From positions 397,599-461,598 of the forward strand of contig DDNC01000014.1 in the NCBI GenBank assembly GCA_002340985.1: 64,000 bases of DNA, read 5' to 3'. Numbering within the stretch: the first letter of the stretch is position 1; each line of letters starts with the position of its first letter. The DNA comes from Firmicutes bacterium UBA2530. Lineage in GTDB: Bacteria > Bacillota > Clostridia > Tissierellales > Sedimentibacteraceae. Below are positions 52,026 to 60,552 of the stretch, piece after piece. Position numbers and translations under genes: made by a program. The notes under the pieces were generated by a model that saw nothing but the letters and a program-made list of their open reading frames with translations, was not told where the DNA came from and made no database searches.

Positions 52026-53209
52026 TATTTCACCTCTTCCGCAGATAATATTTCCGCTTGAATTTTAAAGTTCCTGAACCTTATGTCAATTACTTCATTC
52101 GCATGAACATGTTCAAGGCTTCTGACAATATTTCCGTTTCTGTCTGAAACCAGCGCAAATCCATTTTTTAAATGATTGCTGTAATTGTAGCCCTTGAGCT
52201 TTTCCATAAGCATTTCAAGTCTGTGGGAAGTATCAGTCAAAGCGGCCGTGGTATGATCAGCAATTATGCTTTTGTAATTTTCTGCATCATTTTTATATTT
52301 GAATATTTTTTCTATAGGCAGGCTGCTTTTTAAAATATATCTGTCAGATTTAAGCTCTGCCTGCATTATCATAATCTTGTTCAATGTTGTGTACTGCAGC
52401 GTATATTTAAGGCTCCTCAGCTTTTCCTCTATGTCCTTGTAGCCTGAAATAATTCTTTCGGCAGCGGCTGTAGGAGTGTGGCAATATATATCTGCCACAT
52501 AGTCTGCAAGCGTTCTGTCCGTTTCATGACCTATGCCTGTAACAACGGGTATCTCGGACTTGTATATCTCTTCCGCAACGTTCACATCGTTGAATATATT
52601 CAAGTCTTCAAAGCTTCCTCCGCCTCTGGAAATCAGTACAACATCTGTTTTATTTCTATTAAAAAACCTTATTCCGTCTATTATACTCTCTTTGGACTTT
52701 TCACCCTGAACCAGTGTGTTATATATTATAATTTCAAAATCGGCTCTTACTGTTTCAAAGGTTTTTAAAATATCTTTTATTGCAGCTCCAGTCTTAGATG
52801 TTATTATGCCTATTTTCGCAGGATACAGTGGTATATCTCTGTGCCTGTCAAACATTCCTTCGGCTTTAAGCTTCTCTTTCAGTGCCTCCAGATCAAGCAG
52901 TATTTTGCCAAGCCCCACTCTCTCTATGCTTCGGACCACAAGCTGGTATGTTCCCTTTGCTTCATATACCGAAAGTTCTCCTTCGGCAACAATTTTATCT
53001 CCGTTTTTTGAAATATTGTCAGCAAAAAAAGCAACACAATTAATGCATGAATTTTCATCACAGAGTGAGAAATAGGTATATCCGCTCTTGCTCATGCGTA
53101 TATTGGATACTTCTCCCTCGACTCTGAGGTTGTTCAAAATTGAGTTGCTCATTAAGTATTTTTTTATATACTGATTTAAAACTGATACCTTAATTGGTTT
53201 TAATTTCAT
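52025..53209 (-). CDS. xseA: Exodeoxyribonuclease VII large subunit
   Basis: 394 residues: an OB-fold N-terminal domain (VEGEVSNIRMSKSGYTYFSL) and the catalytic region with GIITSKTGAAIKDIL (near 135), VISRGGGSFEDLNIFND (near 193) and GIGHETDRTLADYVAD (near 225). CAGGTGGTACA precedes the ATG; it overlaps the Kae1-like gene by 20 nt. The common clostridial neighbour folD is not present. Confidence 0.95.
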   Translation of the reverse strand: MKLKPIKVSVLNQYIKKYLMSNSILNNLRVEGEVSNIRMSKSGYTYFSLCDENSCINCVAFFADNISKNGDKIVAEGELSVYEAKGTYQLVVRSIERVGLGKILLDLEALKEKLKAEGMFDRHRDIPLYPAKIGIITSKTGAAIKDILKTFETVRADFEIIIYNTLVQGEKSKESIIDGIRFFNRNKTDVVLISRGGGSFEDLNIFNDVNVAEEIYKSEIPVVTGIGHETDRTLADYVADIYCHTPTAAAERIISGYKDIEEKLRSLKYTLQYTTLNKIMIMQAELKSDRYILKSSLPIEKIFKYKNDAENYKSIIADHTTAALTDTSHRLEMLMEKLKGYNYSNHLKNGFALVSDRNGNIVRSLEHVHANEVIDIRFRNFKIQAEILSAEEVK

Positions 53210-54158
53210 TGTACCACCTGTCTATAACGGGAAGGAATGAAACTCCCACTGCGTTATCAGATGAATTTTCCTTAGATGGAAAAATAACGTTGAAATCCTT
53301 GCTCAAAGCGTCTGATAACAAATTCCTTATAATGCTGTTGGATGCAACTCCTCCGGCAATAATTACCGTATCAAATTTCTGCATTGACTTAATATGCCCG
53401 ATTATATGAAGTATGCAGTCGGATACATATTTAAAAAGTGAATATATTATTGATTCTCTGCTGTATTTGCCGGACATGTTCAGATTGTTGTAATAGTTTT
53501 CAATTCCCGAAAGATTGATGTAGGAATCACCGCTTATTGCCGGTGCCTTGATTTTTTCAGTGTGGACATGCAAGTCCAGAAAACCTTCCATATGCATTCC
53601 ACATGGAAATGGAAATTCCATAAGCGTGCCTATTCTGTCAATGAGTTGTCCAAATGTTATGTCCTTGCTTCCGCCTTCTATAACAGCGGCATATCCTTTT
53701 GCGGCCTTTTTTACTCTTAAAAACTCGGCGGTCCCGCCTGAAATATGAAGAGCAAGTATGTTGTCGTTTATTTCTTTATAATTATCCAGAAGAGATGCCG
53801 CAATGTGATTTTCCTGATGTGAATATTCCACGTAACTGCAGCCTAATGTCTTTGCAATTATTTTACCGTAGTTTTGCCCCACGGTAAATACGGGCATGTA
53901 TGAGCCATCTATATTTCTCGGTCTTGAGCTGACTGAAACAATACTTATATCTTTTAAATCCGGCTCTATTTCCGAATAGAGCTCCTGAAAGTTCCTGAGA
54001 TGCTGAAAAACCGCATCCTGCTGCCGCAATCCTTTTTGTCCTGAGGGTACATCAAGAATCTTTCTTTTATCGGCTATTATTTCACTGCCGTCAATAGCCG
54101 ACAGTGCGATGGATGTGGTGTATGCACTTGTATCTATGCCCAGCACATATTTTTTCAT
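53190..54158 (-). CDS. Kae1/TsaD-like (M22 peptidase family) protein
   Basis: About 322 residues of the ASKHA superfamily. It begins LGIDTSAYTTSIAL, and the metal site of TsaD (HxxxH) is at HQENHIAAS near residue 118; GGTAEFL near 145 and GGVASNSIIRN near 270 complete the nucleotide site. It is more divergent than TsaD proper, which should be elsewhere in the genome, and seems to be the Kae1-like paralogue seen near nusB/xseA in some clostridia. Role unknown. ATG 54158 (MKKYVLGIDT) is chosen as start. Confidence 0.75.
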   Translation of the reverse strand: MKKYVLGIDTSAYTTSIALSAIDGSEIIADKRKILDVPSGQKGLRQQDAVFQHLRNFQELYSEIEPDLKDISIVSVSSRPRNIDGSYMPVFTVGQNYGKIIAKTLGCSYVEYSHQENHIAASLLDNYKEINDNILALHISGGTAEFLRVKKAAKGYAAVIEGGSKDITFGQLIDRIGTLMEFPFPCGMHMEGFLDLHVHTEKIKAPAISGDSYINLSGIENYYNNLNMSGKYSRESIIYSLFKYVSDCILHIIGHIKSMQKFDTVIIAGGVASNSIIRNLLSDALSKDFNVIFPSKENSSDNAVGVSFLPVIDRWYNEIKTN

Positions 54159-54559
54159 TCTTCTATGCACCTTACAACGGTACCCAGTATTCCGTTTATA
54201 AATTTATGTGAATCGTCATTGGAATATTTTTTGCTGATTTCAACTGCTTCATTTATTGAAACAGAAGCAGGTATGGAGCTGTTATAGAGTATTTCGGATA
54301 TCGCAACACGAAGAACCGCCAGGTCCACCTTTGCAATTCTGTTTATTTTCCAGTCCTTTGAATTATCTGTGATATATTTGTCTATAGTATCGAGGTTGTC
54401 AATCAAATCGTCCATTGTTTTGTTCAGATATTCTGAATCAACGCCTTCAATTTCAAAATGGTTGATATACTTACACGGAAGTTCCTTGTCAAATTCCTTG
54501 TTAATATCCATGCAATATGCTATTTTAACCGCTTCTTCTCTTGTTTCTTTTCGCTTCAT
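54155..54559 (-). CDS. nusB: Transcription antitermination protein NusB
   Basis: 134 residues, all helical. The end of the protein (SVSINEAVEISKKYSNDDSHKFINGILGTV, read as INEAVEISKKY and FINGILG) is diagnostic. It joins the antitermination complex on rRNA operons. AACGGAGGAAAT precedes the ATG; the stop overlaps the Kae1-like gene start. A consensus promoter lies about 95 nt upstream. Confidence 0.93.
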   Translation of the reverse strand: MKRKETREEAVKIAYCMDINKEFDKELPCKYINHFEIEGVDSEYLNKTMDDLIDNLDTIDKYITDNSKDWKINRIAKVDLAVLRVAISEILYNSSIPASVSINEAVEISKKYSNDDSHKFINGILGTVVRCIEE

Positions 54560-54650
54560 ATTTCCTCCGTTCAGGATAGGTATTCACCGCACCCGTATGA
54601 CGCATGTTTCAGTTATCGAATGAATGCCGAAAACTAAATATGCATAAACA

Positions 54651-54687
54651 ATTATAGATTGACAACATAAAATTGTCAATCTATATT
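54651..54687. promoter_or_regulatory. Consensus nusB promoter built on a 13-bp inverted repeat; symmetric promoter on the plus strand
   Basis: Minus strand: TTGACA (54674-54679), 17 nt, TATAAT (54651-54656), both perfect. The DNA is a perfect inverted repeat (TATAGATTGACAA/TTGTCAATCTATA, 54653-54665 and 54673-54685, 7-nt loop), so the plus strand also has TTGACA (54659-54664), 17 nt, TATATT (54682-54687), aimed antisense into asp23. The hairpin may also be the asp23 terminator. Confidence 0.75.
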
Positions 54688-54698
54688 AGCTTATGATC

Positions 54699-55100
54699 TT
54701 ATTCAATTATTTCTGTTTCGATAACTTCCTTATCTTTATCCTTGTCTTTTTCTTTTTCCTGGATTATGTTAAGTACATGAACATTTACTGCAGCCACCTG
54801 CATATCTGTCATAGTTTCAATTTCCTTTTTAACAGCTGATTGAACTTCTCTTGCAACTTCACTTATTTTATATCCATATTCAACGTTTATGAATATTTCT
54901 AATACAACTGCATTTTCATTTATTTCAACCTTTATTCCTTTGGAATAATTATTTTTTGAAAATAAATTCGAAATACCTTCAGCCATCCCTGTACGAGTTG
55001 TGCTTACGCCCTTTACCCCTGCAGTTGCTATTCCAGCAATGATAATTACTACATCCTCAGATATTTTTACCTGACCCAATTCTAAATTTTCCATATCCAT
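54699..55100 (-). CDS. Asp23/Gls24-family envelope stress protein (YqhY-like)
   Basis: 133 residues. GQVKISEDVVIIIAGIATAGVKGVSTT is the family start (read as DVVIIIAGIATAGVKGV). A charged Lys/Asp/Glu tail (KDKDKDKEV) closes it. The family is tied to cell envelope and fatty acid homeostasis; yqhY is next to nusB in many Firmicutes. CAGGAGGTGCTAAG precedes the ATG. Its promoter overlaps the end of spoIIIAH. Confidence 0.88.
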   Translation of the reverse strand: MDMENLELGQVKISEDVVIIIAGIATAGVKGVSTTRTGMAEGISNLFSKNNYSKGIKVEINENAVVLEIFINVEYGYKISEVAREVQSAVKKEIETMTDMQVAAVNVHVLNIIQEKEKDKDKDKEVIETEIIE

Positions 55101-55119
55101 CTTAGCACCTCCTGTAAAT

Positions 55120-55148
55120 ATTATATCAGAAGTTGTAAATTTTTACAA
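55120..55148 (-). promoter_or_regulatory. SigA-type promoter of the asp23-like gene
   Basis: TTGTAA and TATAAT, 17 nt apart on the minus strand. The -35 overlaps the spoIIIAH stop codon and sits in a TTGTAAA/TTTACAA inverted repeat. Confidence 0.6.
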
Positions 55149-55901
55149 ATCAATATTGTCAAATTTGACAATTTTTATTTGTGACGGTTCAAAATTTGTT
55201 TCTGATACTATAACGTCCAATATCTTTGTCGCATCAGCCTGTTCAATTGAATCATTGGTTACAACCTTAATGGTATCCTCGTCTACAATTACCGCCGTTT
55301 CATTGTAGCCCTTTGACTGGAGCATCAGCTCAATATTTTTTTCCGCTTCAACGAATTCACTTTTGTTCACGAGCAGCGCTTCGAAAGTCTGTTTTGTGTC
55401 TGCAGAAATTGACTCATTGCTCAGGCTCTTCTCAAGATGGTCAATTACATCCATATTTCCTTTTTCCTTGTTAAGCTTAAACTTTGCAAAGCTGCTGTTC
55501 AGCATATCTATTACACCATTTGAAGAAGCCTCTGTGGTTTTATCATTCAATATATTGGTTATGTCCCCGAGTATTTCATAATTCGGCTCATCAGAAACTT
55601 TATCCGGTGTTACAGGTGTCTCTGGCTGCTGATTTACTGCTATATCCGTAGTATCTGTTTGCTGATTTGCTGCTATATCTGTAGTATCTGTTTGCTTCAG
55701 AACTTCAACCAGCGTTATACCGCTTTGGTCGCTGTCCTTATTCTCCAATATTTCTGCTATATTATTTTCAGTTACGCCTTTTTTCTCGCCTTCAAGTTGT
55801 ACGTCATTAAAATTATTCTTTGGCAGCATGGTCATATTCACATACCCTATTATAAATATTATTGCCAAAGAAGTTAAAAAAACTAGTGTTTCCTTTCTCA
55901 T
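55143..55901 (-). CDS. spoIIIAH: Stage III sporulation protein AH
   Basis: About 252 residues. One N-terminal membrane segment (residues 6-24), a long low-complexity linker, and a C-terminal YscJ/FliF-like domain (residues about 150-250) that forms the channel between mother cell and forespore with SpoIIQ. The linker contains an 11-residue sequence repeated in tandem (QTDTTDIAANQ / QTDTTDIAVNQ). Starts at ATG 55901, 9 nt after AGGGGGC. Last gene of the spoIIIA operon. Confidence 0.88.
   Translation of the reverse strand: MRKETLVFLTSLAIIFIIGYVNMTMLPKNNFNDVQLEGEKKGVTENNIAEILENKDSDQSGITLVEVLKQTDTTDIAANQQTDTTDIAVNQQPETPVTPDKVSDEPNYEILGDITNILNDKTTEASSNGVIDMLNSSFAKFKLNKEKGNMDVIDHLEKSLSNESISADTKQTFEALLVNKSEFVEAEKNIELMLQSKGYNETAVIVDEDTIKVVTNDSIEQADATKILDVIVSETNFEPSQIKIVKFDNIDL
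55628..55693. repeat. 33-bp tandem repeat inside spoIIIAH
   Basis: Two adjacent 33-bp copies (55628-55660 and 55661-55693) differ at only two positions and keep the reading frame. A recent duplication in the linker. Confidence 0.9.
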
Positions 55902-55973
55902 AATCATATTGCCCCCTTATGTTAAGTTAAATTTCTTGCTTTTTCAGCCTGAAAAAGCCTAGCATCATCCGGT

Positions 55974-56537
55974 CTATGAGCCGGATAGCACTATTTCAAT
56001 ATCATTTATGTTGATATCCAATAAAGTTTTTACACAATTCATTAGAACAGCGTAAATATCTTTATTTCCTGTATACTTTGCAACTACCAGGACTCCTGAT
56101 ATTTCAGGATATTGATAATATTTTTCCACAACCCGGCTGTCGCTGCCCAGTACAACTTGATTCTGTTTTGTTTCTCTCTTCACCTCTCTTTTTAATCCAT
56201 CACCGCCGGTTTCGACATTTGTTTCATTGCTTGTATTTTCGTTGTAAACAGGCTTCAATTCCGGTGTGTTTTTCGTATAAATCATAACATCCACTCTTTC
56301 AATATTTTCAATTTTTCCTAATATACTTTCAATCCTCTTTTCCAGTGAATATACATAATCAGATGCTGTCTCGCTGTTTTCCTTACTGCCTATGGAGAAG
56401 TCCCGAGAGCCGGCATCGGTGGTCTTACCGGTAATATCGAATTTAAGTATTAATGAAATAATAATCAACAATATGAAAATATTCACGGCGTACTTTAAAT
56501 TTTTATTGTCCTTTAACATATTAAAAAAATTATTCAT
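55974..56537 (-). CDS. spoIIIAG: Stage III sporulation protein AG
   Basis: About 187 residues with one membrane segment (NIFILLIIISLILKF, residues about 17-32) and a ring-forming C-terminal domain with SGVLVVAKYTGN (near 143). Start at ATG 56537, with GGGGGAACAT directly upstream; the earlier ATG overlaps spoIIIAF and has no site. The family's role is to build the feeding-tube ring. Confidence 0.88.
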   Translation of the reverse strand: MNNFFNMLKDNKNLKYAVNIFILLIIISLILKFDITGKTTDAGSRDFSIGSKENSETASDYVYSLEKRIESILGKIENIERVDVMIYTKNTPELKPVYNENTSNETNVETGGDGLKREVKRETKQNQVVLGSDSRVVEKYYQYPEISGVLVVAKYTGNKDIYAVLMNCVKTLLDININDIEIVLSGS

Positions 56538-56548
56538 ATGTTCCCCCA

Positions 56549-56986
56549 TTATTCTATCTCTACGTTGTCTGAGCTCACCTTGCATATTTCTGAAATGTGC
56601 GCTTTTAATCGTACGACTTCTTCGTTGCTAATAAATTTATTCAGTGAAACCACAGCTTTAACATCCATATTTTCAGTGAAATTCAAAGTTATATTTTTTA
56701 CCACATCCTCCCCATCGAATAGATTCACATTTATTAATTCAATGAAATTACGATCAATGCCGCCGATGCTAACTTCCCTTTCATATGAGGAATCAATTGA
56801 CGGTATATCACCCAGCACTTTTAAATCTATACTTCCATTTAAAAATATATTATCAAGTATATAAATCATGATAAAAATTTTAATTGTAATTCTGCAAAAC
56901 TTCTGCGTCTTTCCTTCCGGAAAGATAATCATTATGATGTTAAACATCAATATCAGAATTAAAATGTTCACTATTATACTTTTCAT
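56549..56986 (-). CDS. spoIIIAF: Stage III sporulation protein AF
   Basis: 145 residues, two N-terminal membrane segments (about 3-20 and 28-46), then a soluble domain. Assigned from topology, length and order in the operon. It starts 3 nt after spoIIIAE. Confidence 0.8.
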   Translation of the reverse strand: MKSIIVNILILILMFNIIMIIFPEGKTQKFCRITIKIFIMIYILDNIFLNGSIDLKVLGDIPSIDSSYEREVSIGGIDRNFIELINVNLFDGEDVVKNITLNFTENMDVKAVVSLNKFISNEEVVRLKAHISEICKVSSDNVEIE

Positions 56987-56989
56987 AGG

Positions 56990-58120
56990 CTACCCGAAAA
57001 TGTTATTCATATAGTTTATTAAAATCGAATAATATGCTGTTACTATAATTATCGGTGTAAGCAGGCAAATCAGGTATATATAAAAAATATCCGCTGTTTC
57101 GTAAATAAGCTTGGATATATTTTCATTAAACGGCTCTGCAATAACACCAACTGCCTTATACAATACAAGTGCCAGAGCAATCTTAATCAGGGAACCTCCA
57201 AATGCTGAAAAAATGAAGATAATAGCCACTATTCCCATAATATCCTTGATAATGAGCACGCTTTTTAGAAATACTCCGAAAAAGTTTCCCACAGCATTTC
57301 CAATGACAGGAACCGCAGAAGGAGATAATGCCTTTATAGTACTTATGAAAATATTATCTGCCTTATATAATATATATCCTTGTACAGAAAAATTTATGAC
57401 TACAAGAAACATATATCCGGACAAAATTAACAACGTGGCCTTTTTCAAATACTTGTACAACAGCTTGGCATTTATGAGCGAGCTCATATTGTTGACTAAA
57501 ATTACCGCAATAAGCACTATGGTCATTATGTCGGTAAAATTATAAATAAAACGCGTTGTTATTCCTATTACGTAATTCAGAGATATGTGAAAAAACTGCA
57601 TAATGCTCAATTTACCGAATGTGAGCATGGCTGCCATAAACAGGGCGTTTATTTCCTCAGTGATTGTTTTAAATCTGCTGAAATCTGCTTTAAGGATATT
57701 TTTAACATTAAGCACATCCTTTAAAATAATGACGAAAACAATCATGACAGAAAACAGTACAACAATTTCCGAAACACTTTGGTTTTTGTATTCCTCTGCA
57801 AAGTATTTAAGGATTGTCAAAATCATACATATAACGGTAATATTGATACCTGTTTTTATAATATCGCTGAAAAAGCTCTGCTGATTCTTAAGCTCAAAAA
57901 TCAGATAGTCCTTCAGGCTTATATCGAGAGTTCCCTTAAAAGCATTTACAATAAGGTCCTTTATATTAATTCCGTTACTTCCAAAATACGGGTTGTTGTT
58001 GTTTATATAATTTTCAAAGTCCTGAACCGGAATTTCGTCTATAGCCTCATCCATTACGGATGCATACCCATAATTTCCAACCGCAAGTATAAGTAAAACC
58101 ATTAAAATTACTTTCTTCAT
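56990..58120 (-). CDS. spoIIIAE: Stage III sporulation protein AE
   Basis: About 376 residues: a signal peptide (residues 1-21), an extracytoplasmic stretch and about seven membrane helices. Conserved pieces include SPSAVPVIGNAVGNFFGVFLKSVLIIKD (PVIGNAVGNFFG near residue 270). Starts at ATG 58120 behind GGGTGATTATA; the upstream GTG is part of that site. Putative export component of the channel. Confidence 0.9.
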   Translation of the reverse strand: MKKVILMVLLILAVGNYGYASVMDEAIDEIPVQDFENYINNNNPYFGSNGINIKDLIVNAFKGTLDISLKDYLIFELKNQQSFFSDIIKTGINITVICMILTILKYFAEEYKNQSVSEIVVLFSVMIVFVIILKDVLNVKNILKADFSRFKTITEEINALFMAAMLTFGKLSIMQFFHISLNYVIGITTRFIYNFTDIMTIVLIAVILVNNMSSLINAKLLYKYLKKATLLILSGYMFLVVINFSVQGYILYKADNIFISTIKALSPSAVPVIGNAVGNFFGVFLKSVLIIKDIMGIVAIIFIFSAFGGSLIKIALALVLYKAVGVIAEPFNENISKLIYETADIFYIYLICLLTPIIIVTAYYSILINYMNNIFG

Positions 58121-58125
58121 TATAA

Positions 58126-58515
58126 TCACCCGCTCACTAACAGCAAGACCTGATCAAGAAACAGCCTTATGACATCTATTGAATATATTAAAATAATCAG
58201 TTTTCCTGCCATTTCAACCTTTTTTCCCACGGATTCGTAGTTTAAGTCCTTGCAGAGCAGCGATATGAAATCACATATATACGCTATGCCCACAATTTTT
58301 AAAATTGTTGAAAAATATTCTGTTTTTATATTGTATTTAATAAATATATCTATAAATTCCTGCACATATATTTTCAGCTCCCTGAACAGCATCAGCATCA
58401 TCAGGATACCGAAAATAACAGTTATGTGCACCTTGAACTCCTTATTGAAATTTGAAATTGTAATGCCGAGAATAACTGTAATTACGGCAGTGAATATAAT
58501 TTTTGCTAGCAGCAT
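58126..58515 (-). CDS. spoIIIAD: Stage III sporulation protein AD
   Basis: 129 residues with about four membrane helices and the family segment KIVGIAYICDFISLLCKDLN (IAYICDFISLLCKD near residue 76), plus EMAGKLIILIYSIDV. Related to SpoIIIAC. GAGGGTAATGTC precedes the ATG. Confidence 0.92.
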   Translation of the reverse strand: MLLAKIIFTAVITVILGITISNFNKEFKVHITVIFGILMMLMLFRELKIYVQEFIDIFIKYNIKTEYFSTILKIVGIAYICDFISLLCKDLNYESVGKKVEMAGKLIILIYSIDVIRLFLDQVLLLVSG

Positions 58516-58528
58516 GACATTACCCTCA

Positions 58529-58726
58529 TCAATAAAGTTTAAATACCGATTTTACCTCCATAAACAAATCATTCATCATTCCGACTATAAGTGCCATCAC
58601 AACAATCACTCCTGTTAGTGTAACAAACATAGCCTGCTCGTCCCTTCCCGATTTTGATAAAATCTGATTAAAAACAGCCACAACTATTCCTATGGCACCA
58701 ACCTTAAAAATCAAATCAATATCCAT
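58529..58726 (-). CDS. spoIIIAC: Stage III sporulation protein AC
   Basis: 65 residues, two membrane helices. The pattern VAVFNQILSKSGRDEQA, followed by VTLTGVIVVMALIV, is nearly invariant. GGGAGGAAAGC precedes the ATG. Confidence 0.93.
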   Translation of the reverse strand: MDIDLIFKVGAIGIVVAVFNQILSKSGRDEQAMFVTLTGVIVVMALIVGMMNDLFMEVKSVFKLY

Positions 58727-58736
58727 GCTTTCCTCC

Positions 58737-59240
58737 CTAAATAAAGATAACAGCTGTCAGACATCCCACCAATATGGAAATTCTGTTGTTAAGATTTTTC
58801 TTTTCATTGTGTGAATTCTCAAATTTTTTCATTACGCTTTCCATTTCCTTCAGACTGTAGCATAGTTTATTGTCAAGGGCGTCTGAATATGTGCTACCGT
58901 AGTAATCCAATATATCTGCAAAGCTTTTGTTGAATTCCTCCGGGGTTCTTATGGAGTTTTTCATTAAACTCTCCAATTCACTCTTGTTCTTTCCATGCTC
59001 CAATTCTTCAAGCATAACAGAGCATGTATTTTTGACAGATTCATTTTTATAACTGTATTTCAAAAATATTTCTTCATAGGACATTTTCATCTGGCATGAA
59101 TAGAGCTTCAGATAATTAGTGAAATCTATGAGTTCCTTCATATTGTTAATGCATTTGTCCCCGTAATCATTGACAAACTTGAATATATATTTAACGGTAA
59201 CAATTATAAGAACAAATAACGATGATTTAATCCAGATCAT
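58737..59240 (-). CDS. spoIIIAB: Stage III sporulation protein AB
   Basis: 167 residues: a membrane segment at each end and a helical domain between, related to type II secretion F-like proteins. GSTYSDALDNKL and the order in the operon support it. It overlaps spoIIIAA by 14 nt; AGGGTGG precedes the start. Confidence 0.88.
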   Translation of the reverse strand: MIWIKSSLFVLIIVTVKYIFKFVNDYGDKCINNMKELIDFTNYLKLYSCQMKMSYEEIFLKYSYKNESVKNTCSVMLEELEHGKNKSELESLMKNSIRTPEEFNKSFADILDYYGSTYSDALDNKLCYSLKEMESVMKKFENSHNEKKNLNNRISILVGCLTAVIFI

Positions 59241-60156
59241 TTAATACCACCCTGTTCCTTTCCATATCAAAAACCTCCCTGACTGCGCAAGGCTCCCTGT
59301 TGTTTTTCAATATAACAGCCCTTTGAAAGAAATTATTGTTCATTATTTCTTTCAGATATAAGTTCTTCTTTACATCGTCAAGGCTGAAACCATGAGCTGT
59401 GGCAATTATGTTTACACCGCTTTTGAGAGCATACTGCAATATTTCAAAATCGTCCTTGGAGCCAAGCTCATCAGAAATTATCAGTCTTGGAGATAAAGCT
59501 CTTATACCCATAATAAATCCTTCTTTCTTCAGGCAGTATGACAGTACGTCCGTCCTGCTTCCAACATACATCTGAGGAGTGCCGTTATAAACCGCAGATA
59601 TTTCTCCTCTTTCATCAATGAGCGTGATATCGCATCCTTCAAAGGAAGGCTCTTTTATTCCGTCACTGAATAGGACACATAAATCACGGATGAGAGTTGT
59701 TTTACCAGAAAGAGGAGGACCGATAATAATCGTGTTGTATATATTTTTGCTGGAACTTATAAAATATTTTATATAATTTTCTGAGCATTTCGGATATTCC
59801 CTCGCTATTCTTATATTTAAAGAAGTAATGTTTTTAAAACCCTTGAAGCTTTCTCCCTCGTATATGCAGTCACCTCCAAGACCAACCCTGTGTCCGCCTT
59901 CCATTGTAATATAGCCGCCCCTGATTTCCTTTTCAAAGGCATGAATCGAATTCCTTGTAATATTTGCAATGGTATCCTCTATATCTTTCTTGCTTACGGT
60001 ATAACCGTTGAGAAAAAATGAAGATTTAACTTTTTTAATAAGGATTGGACTGTTTATTCTCAGCCTTATTTCCACTGTGTCGCTCCCCAATGCATGGGAA
60101 TGCTTGGCCACAATTTCCCTGAGGCTATTGCTCAAAAACATTGCAATACTGTTCAT
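59227..60156 (-). CDS. spoIIIAA: Stage III sporulation protein AA (ATPase)
   Basis: 309 residues of a secretion-type ATPase: Walker A IIGPPLSGKTTLIRDL (near residue 145), LIDERGEISAVYNGTPQ (near 180) and LIISDELGSKDDFE (near 230). RGGYITMEGGHRVGLGGDC near 80 is also typical. First gene of the spoIIIA operon, preceded by TAGGAGATGAAAGA. A mother-cell (sigma-E) promoter is expected but I could not fix one by eye. Confidence 0.95.
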   Translation of the reverse strand: MNSIAMFLSNSLREIVAKHSHALGSDTVEIRLRINSPILIKKVKSSFFLNGYTVSKKDIEDTIANITRNSIHAFEKEIRGGYITMEGGHRVGLGGDCIYEGESFKGFKNITSLNIRIAREYPKCSENYIKYFISSSKNIYNTIIIGPPLSGKTTLIRDLCVLFSDGIKEPSFEGCDITLIDERGEISAVYNGTPQMYVGSRTDVLSYCLKKEGFIMGIRALSPRLIISDELGSKDDFEILQYALKSGVNIIATAHGFSLDDVKKNLYLKEIMNNNFFQRAVILKNNREPCAVREVFDMERNRVVLNDLD

Positions 60157-60298
60157 TCTTTCATCTCCTAAGCAATCTTGTCCTCTTAATCTATATTATT
60201 AAAGCCGCGTAAAATTATGCTCAATTTTTTATTGATGATGTAAATTAATTCATTCTGAAATGCATGATAAAAAAATATCATTATTTTAAATTTAGGTG

Positions 60299-60326
60299 TT
60301 TACATTTCAAAAACATGTGGTATAAT
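60299..60326 (+). promoter_or_regulatory. Promoter of ribU (extended -10)
   Basis: TTTACA, 16 nt, TGG-TATAAT with an extended -10, just before the FMN riboswitch. Confidence 0.75.
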
Positions 60327-60339
60327 TACATTGTAAATA

Positions 60340-60446
60340 TCTTCAGGGCAGGGTGAAATTCCCGACCGGCGGTAAAGTCCGCGAGCCGAGAGGCTGAATT
60401 GGTGAAATTCCAATACCGACAGTAAAGTCTGGATGGTAGAAGAGAT
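60340..60446 (+). promoter_or_regulatory. FMN riboswitch (RFN element)
   Basis: All conserved blocks are present: CAGGGCAGGGTGAAATTCCC, CCGGCGGTAAAGTCCGCGAGC, GAGAGGCTGAATTGGTGAAATTCC, CCGACAGTAAAGTCTGGATG. It lies upstream of ribU and a terminator, so FMN should shut down riboflavin uptake. Confidence 0.97.
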
Positions 60447-60488
60447 TACTTGCAATATTTAATGTAAGCAAAAGCTCTATCGAATTTA

Positions 60489-60514
60489 GCCTCTGAAGGT
60501 TTCAGAGGTTTTTT
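60489..60514 (+). terminator. FMN riboswitch terminator
   Basis: GCCTCTGAA/TTCAGAGG stem with a 3-nt loop and six T, 40 nt before ribU. Confidence 0.88.
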
Positions 60515-60552
60515 ATATTCTCTGATAATCTTATAATTTCAGGAGGAAAAAA

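Noticed and set aside
60157..60298. Sigma-E promoter of spoIIIAA
   Set aside because: A GCATAATTT and an AATATAGA are present but the spacing does not fit, so I did not call it.
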